Shown: in pieces, positions 5,728 to 8,115 of the stretch | Position numbering within the stretch: position 1 is the stretch's first letter | How the letters are laid out: every line of letters begins with the position of its first letter | Source of the DNA: Bacteroidetes bacterium UBA7692 | GTDB lineage: Bacteria; Bacteroidota; Bacteroidia; Chitinophagales; LD1 | Assembly: GCA_002482725.1 (NCBI GenBank) | Contig: DLGO01000158.1 | Span: 1 to 8,115 of the forward strand | DNA length: 8,115 nucleotides | Reading direction: 5' to 3' | The notes under the pieces: generated by a model | Told to the model about the DNA's origin: nothing | The model's database searches: none | What the model saw: the letters and a program-made list of their open reading frames with translations, nothing else | Program-made: the position numbers and the translations under genes

Positions 5728-7473
5728 ATGAGTCTATTGCTTTTAATGAGATTCAGGATTGTTCCAATCGTACTTTTATCAATCCTGTACCAATATTCTT
5801 TAGCGGAAATTATCCCTAAAGATGGAACTGGTATTAACCATACGGATGTTTATTTTGAAGAAGAGCAAGTATTGAACGCTACGGATTATTTACTTGAACT
5901 ATACTGCGATACAAGTCATACCGGTAAGGAGCAATTTCTGCTGGCAACTGTCAAAAGTCCGATTCCTGTATTCTGGACCAGCAACCTTCTATGGAATGCC
6001 AGATATGAGTGGAGGGTAAAGGCTAAAGATGGTAATGGGCAGATAATCAATCAGTCTGCTACTCATTTCTTTAGCACAGTTCCTTTAAAAATCAGAAGCT
6101 CTTTGGAATATAAAGTGAATGTGATTACGAATGACAAGGATAGAAATGCTGGTGGTTATATAGTTGTTGACCATTTAAGAGCAATAATTGACCGTTCGGG
6201 AAGAACTGTATGGACACTACCTGACATGCCTGAACTGGTAACGGATAGGACACAGCTGCGCGACATGAGAGTAACAAAAGATAATACCATAACCTTTATA
6301 AGCGACTCCAGCATCGCAGAAATTACCATGGATGGCGAAATAGTATGGAAAGTATTGTACCCATATATATTCATGGGAGATACCATCGAATTTCACCATG
6401 ACTTCAGAAAAACCGATTGGGGAACCTATCTGGTGTTGGGTAATAAAATTGTATCCAAACCTGTAGCAACTTCAAGCAATAAGTTATCAAATGGTGGCTT
6501 GGCGAAGGATAATTTTAATTACAGAAAAAGCCGTGTAGGAATGGCTATGGAGTTTGATAAGGCAGGCAATGTAATCTGGTCATGGGATTCTGAAAAATAC
6601 CTGCGCGATGAGGATCTATATTTTAAAGAGAGTAATAATATTACAGCGCATATGAATGCACTGGGGGTTGATAAGGATAATACTACCATATTTCTAGGGT
6701 TCAGGAACCTGAGCAGGATTATTAAAATAAATAAAGCCACTGGTAATGTTGAAAACAGCTGGGGTGAAAAGTATCCTTCAAATCAGGTGCATCATGAAGT
6801 TGATTTTTTTCAATACCAGCATGATGCTACCCTGTCTTCTAATAATGCTATACTAATATTGGACAATGGAGAGAGGAGCTCAAAGATAAGTTCCAAAGTA
6901 GTAGAATTTAAGCAGGATTTCGGTCCCGGTGAAAATCCTGTTTTATGGAGTTTTTCTTTAAAATTTGACAGTCTCTCTGATGGTAAAAGTGCAAGAGGCG
7001 GAAATGTAGTGGAGTTACCCAATGGTAATCGTCTTATATGTGGGGGAGAGTTGAACAGAATTATAGAAGTGACCCATGATAAGAAAGTAGTATGGGATGC
7101 ATTTCTAACTTCCTTAAATCCAAAATCAAAAAGGAAAAATAATACATGGGTAGATTTTGACCAATACCGTGCAAATTGGATCAAGGAATTAAAGGAATAT
7201 CACTTTTGGATCAGCAATGTCACACAAGAAAAAAAGGCTATTATGTTTAAATTAACCAATACAGGAAATGCAAAAGACCATTATACCGTATCGGCTTATG
7301 ACGCCAAAGGAGAAAAAACTCAGGAGATCGAAACCAAAGTAATTGCGCGGGGAGAAACAGTAAATGTGAGAATGAACATTAAAAACTACGAATCAGATTT
7401 AATTAAAATTCTGGTAACCTCAACCAGTGATAAAAGAATCAGTAAGAGTAGTATTTTAAAGGCTAAAAATTAA
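5728..7473 (+). CDS. Arylsulfotransferase (ASST)-like beta-propeller protein, exported
   Basis: ASST enzymes move a sulfate group from one phenolic ester to another phenol without PAPS, using a transient sulfo-histidine, in the periplasm. The 581 residues show a signal peptide (about 1-26, ending YQYSLA before EIIP), an N-terminal beta domain (about 27-115, YEWRVKAKDGNG), a propeller with repeated blade-like segments such as GNVIWSWD, and a C-terminal beta domain (about 489-581). Candidate catalytic residues are H223/H224 in FHHDFR, H308 in AHMNALG, R326 in LGFRNLSR and H365 in QHDATL. The H308-R326 spacing of 18 equals that of H356-R374 in E. coli AssT as I recall it, and H365 would match the sulfated His436. 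There is no T9SS tail, unlike the gene before it. ATG 5728 abuts the peptidase stop; ATG 5746 (MRFRIVPIVLLS) gives a more ordinary signal peptide and may be the true start. The gene looks more AT-rich than its neighbour. The substrate is unknown, and a non-enzymatic propeller role is possible. Confidence 0.75.
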   Translation: MSLLLLMRFRIVPIVLLSILYQYSLAEIIPKDGTGINHTDVYFEEEQVLNATDYLLELYCDTSHTGKEQFLLATVKSPIPVFWTSNLLWNARYEWRVKAKDGNGQIINQSATHFFSTVPLKIRSSLEYKVNVITNDKDRNAGGYIVVDHLRAIIDRSGRTVWTLPDMPELVTDRTQLRDMRVTKDNTITFISDSSIAEITMDGEIVWKVLYPYIFMGDTIEFHHDFRKTDWGTYLVLGNKIVSKPVATSSNKLSNGGLAKDNFNYRKSRVGMAMEFDKAGNVIWSWDSEKYLRDEDLYFKESNNITAHMNALGVDKDNTTIFLGFRNLSRIIKINKATGNVENSWGEKYPSNQVHHEVDFFQYQHDATLSSNNAILILDNGERSSKISSKVVEFKQDFGPGENPVLWSFSLKFDSLSDGKSARGGNVVELPNGNRLICGGELNRIIEVTHDKKVVWDAFLTSLNPKSKRKNNTWVDFDQYRANWIKELKEYHFWISNVTQEKKAIMFKLTNTGNAKDHYTVSAYDAKGEKTQEIETKVIARGETVNVRMNIKNYESDLIKILVTSTSDKRISKSSILKAKN

Positions 7474-7480
7474 ATAATCT

Positions 7481-7954
7481 TTGAAAGCAGCATCGGTAAG
7501 TGATATTAAGAAAGAGCTACTATCCCTCAGTAAAAAGGAGGTAGATGAACTGTGTCTGCAACTGATAAAATATAAAAAGGAAAATAAGGAACTTGCTACC
7601 TATATACTTTTTGAATCGGGAGATGAGAAAAACTATGTAGTACAGGTAAAAGCACTTGTAGATGAAGCGTTTTCGGAGATAAATAAGCATAACTTATACC
7701 AGGCAAAAAAGACGCTAAGAAAGATACTACGCCTGGTAAATAAGTATTCAAAATACTCAGGTAATACCCAGACCCAGATTGAACTGCTGATCTACTTTTG
7801 CGAGGGATTGAAAAACAGCGGCATAAGGATGGGACACAGCGTAGCTATAACTAAAATATATGCCTCGCAGATACTAAAAATAAAGGCATCGGTAAAGACG
7901 CTGCACGAAGACCTGCAATATGATTATCAATCATTGATAGATGCGCTTTTATAG
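7481..7954 (+). CDS. Small conserved-looking protein of unknown function, probable TTG start
   Basis: I do not recognise a named domain. The 157-residue product is soluble, Lys-rich and mostly helical, with no signal peptide or membrane segment. It opens with SVSDIKKELLSLSKKEVDEL, then has a charged stretch (IKYKKENKELATYILFE), a helix-hairpin-like middle (about 55-95, including NLYQAKKTLRKILRLVNKY) and a hydrophobic segment TQIELLIYFCEGLK near residue 100; it ends LHEDLQYDYQSLIDALL. The overall pattern resembles short hypothetical proteins I associate with Bacteroidota, but I cannot name the family. An in-frame TAA lies two codons upstream (7475-7477), and no ATG or GTG occurs in frame in the first part, so TTG at 7481 is the only good start. 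It begins 7 bases after the upstream stop, which suggests operon membership, although its likely cytosolic place does not match the two exported proteins before it. Confidence 0.8.
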   Translation: MKAASVSDIKKELLSLSKKEVDELCLQLIKYKKENKELATYILFESGDEKNYVVQVKALVDEAFSEINKHNLYQAKKTLRKILRLVNKYSKYSGNTQTQIELLIYFCEGLKNSGIRMGHSVAITKIYASQILKIKASVKTLHEDLQYDYQSLIDALL

Positions 7955-7977
7955 CCTTGCAAAAAAAATACAGAACT

Positions 7978-8115
7978 ATGAATTGGATACTAGTGATAAT
8001 AGCCGGCTTGTTTGAAGTCGGTTTTGCAACCTGCCTGGGAAAGGCAAATGAAACAAGTGGAAACGTGGCTACGATGTGGCTTGGCGGATTTTTGGCATGC
8101 CTGATAATAAGTATG
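7978..8115 (+). CDS. SMR-family transporter (SugE/Gdx-like), 5' part (runs off right edge)
   Basis: Small multidrug resistance proteins are four-helix inner-membrane antiporters that work as antiparallel dimers, exchanging protons for guanidinium or quaternary ammonium cations. I translated 46 codons from the ATG at 7978, just short of half of a usual ~105-110-residue protein. The first helix MNWILVIIAGLFEVGFATC is typical. E13 is the essential membrane glutamate and stands at the position it has in SugE/Gdx (EmrE has it at 14), with G10 before it. A short loop and the start of helix 2 (MWLGGFLACLIISM) follow. Subtype assignment needs the missing remainder. The ATG lies 23 bases after the previous stop, behind an A-rich stretch at 7961-7968 that suits Bacteroidota translation initiation. 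The gap is too short for a guanidine riboswitch, so it is probably expressed by read-through. Confidence 0.87.
   Translation, partial: MNWILVIIAGLFEVGFATCLGKANETSGNVATMWLGGFLACLIISM

Noticed and set aside
7955..7977. Guanidine riboswitch before the SMR gene
   Set aside because: Only 23 bases are available, with no conserved ACGR-type or hairpin motif.

Overview
The window looks like a piece of chromosome from a member of the Bacteroidota, probably a Chitinophagaceae-like relative. The evidence is a peptidase with a C-terminal type IX secretion (T9SS) sorting domain, a well-placed Bacteroidota-type promoter (TTG, 20 bases, TAGGTTTG), starts without obvious Shine-Dalgarno sequences, and a long-form GAPDH with an N-terminal extension. 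The genus is not determinable by eye.

Layout. Positions 1-780 (minus) hold the first 260 codons of a GAPDH gene that runs off the left edge. A 211-base divergent spacer separates it from ddl (992-1975, plus), D-alanine--D-alanine ligase. Convergent to ddl, and overlapping its stop by four bases, is a minus-strand pair: folK (HPPK, 2614-3105) followed 9 bases later by a deoxynucleoside kinase (1972-2604). This half is ordinary housekeeping: glycolysis or gluconeogenesis, cell wall, folate and nucleotide salvage.

Positions 3106-4143 are about 1 kb without a credible gene and visibly AT-rich. The most unusual structure is here: nearly four tandem copies of a ~145-base unit (about 3487-4022), with a decayed fragment just upstream. 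Each full unit carries three inverted repeats built on TGACA/TGTCA half-sites, two of which share an arm and so exclude each other. Copies alternate in type (A-B-A-B), as if a two-unit block had duplicated.

Positions 4144-8115 (plus) are four tightly packed co-directional genes, probably one transcription unit from the promoter at 4094-4124: a secreted M28 metallopeptidase with a T9SS tail, an exported arylsulfotransferase-like beta-propeller protein whose ATG directly follows the peptidase stop, a small cytosolic protein of unknown function that appears to start at TTG, and the first 46 codons of a small multidrug resistance (SMR) transporter. The first two act outside the cytoplasm. A joint function of the four is not evident and may be only neighbourhood.

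No RNA gene, CRISPR array, insertion sequence or phage gene was recognised. The repeat array is the best candidate for something undescribed, but its function cannot be read from the sequence.
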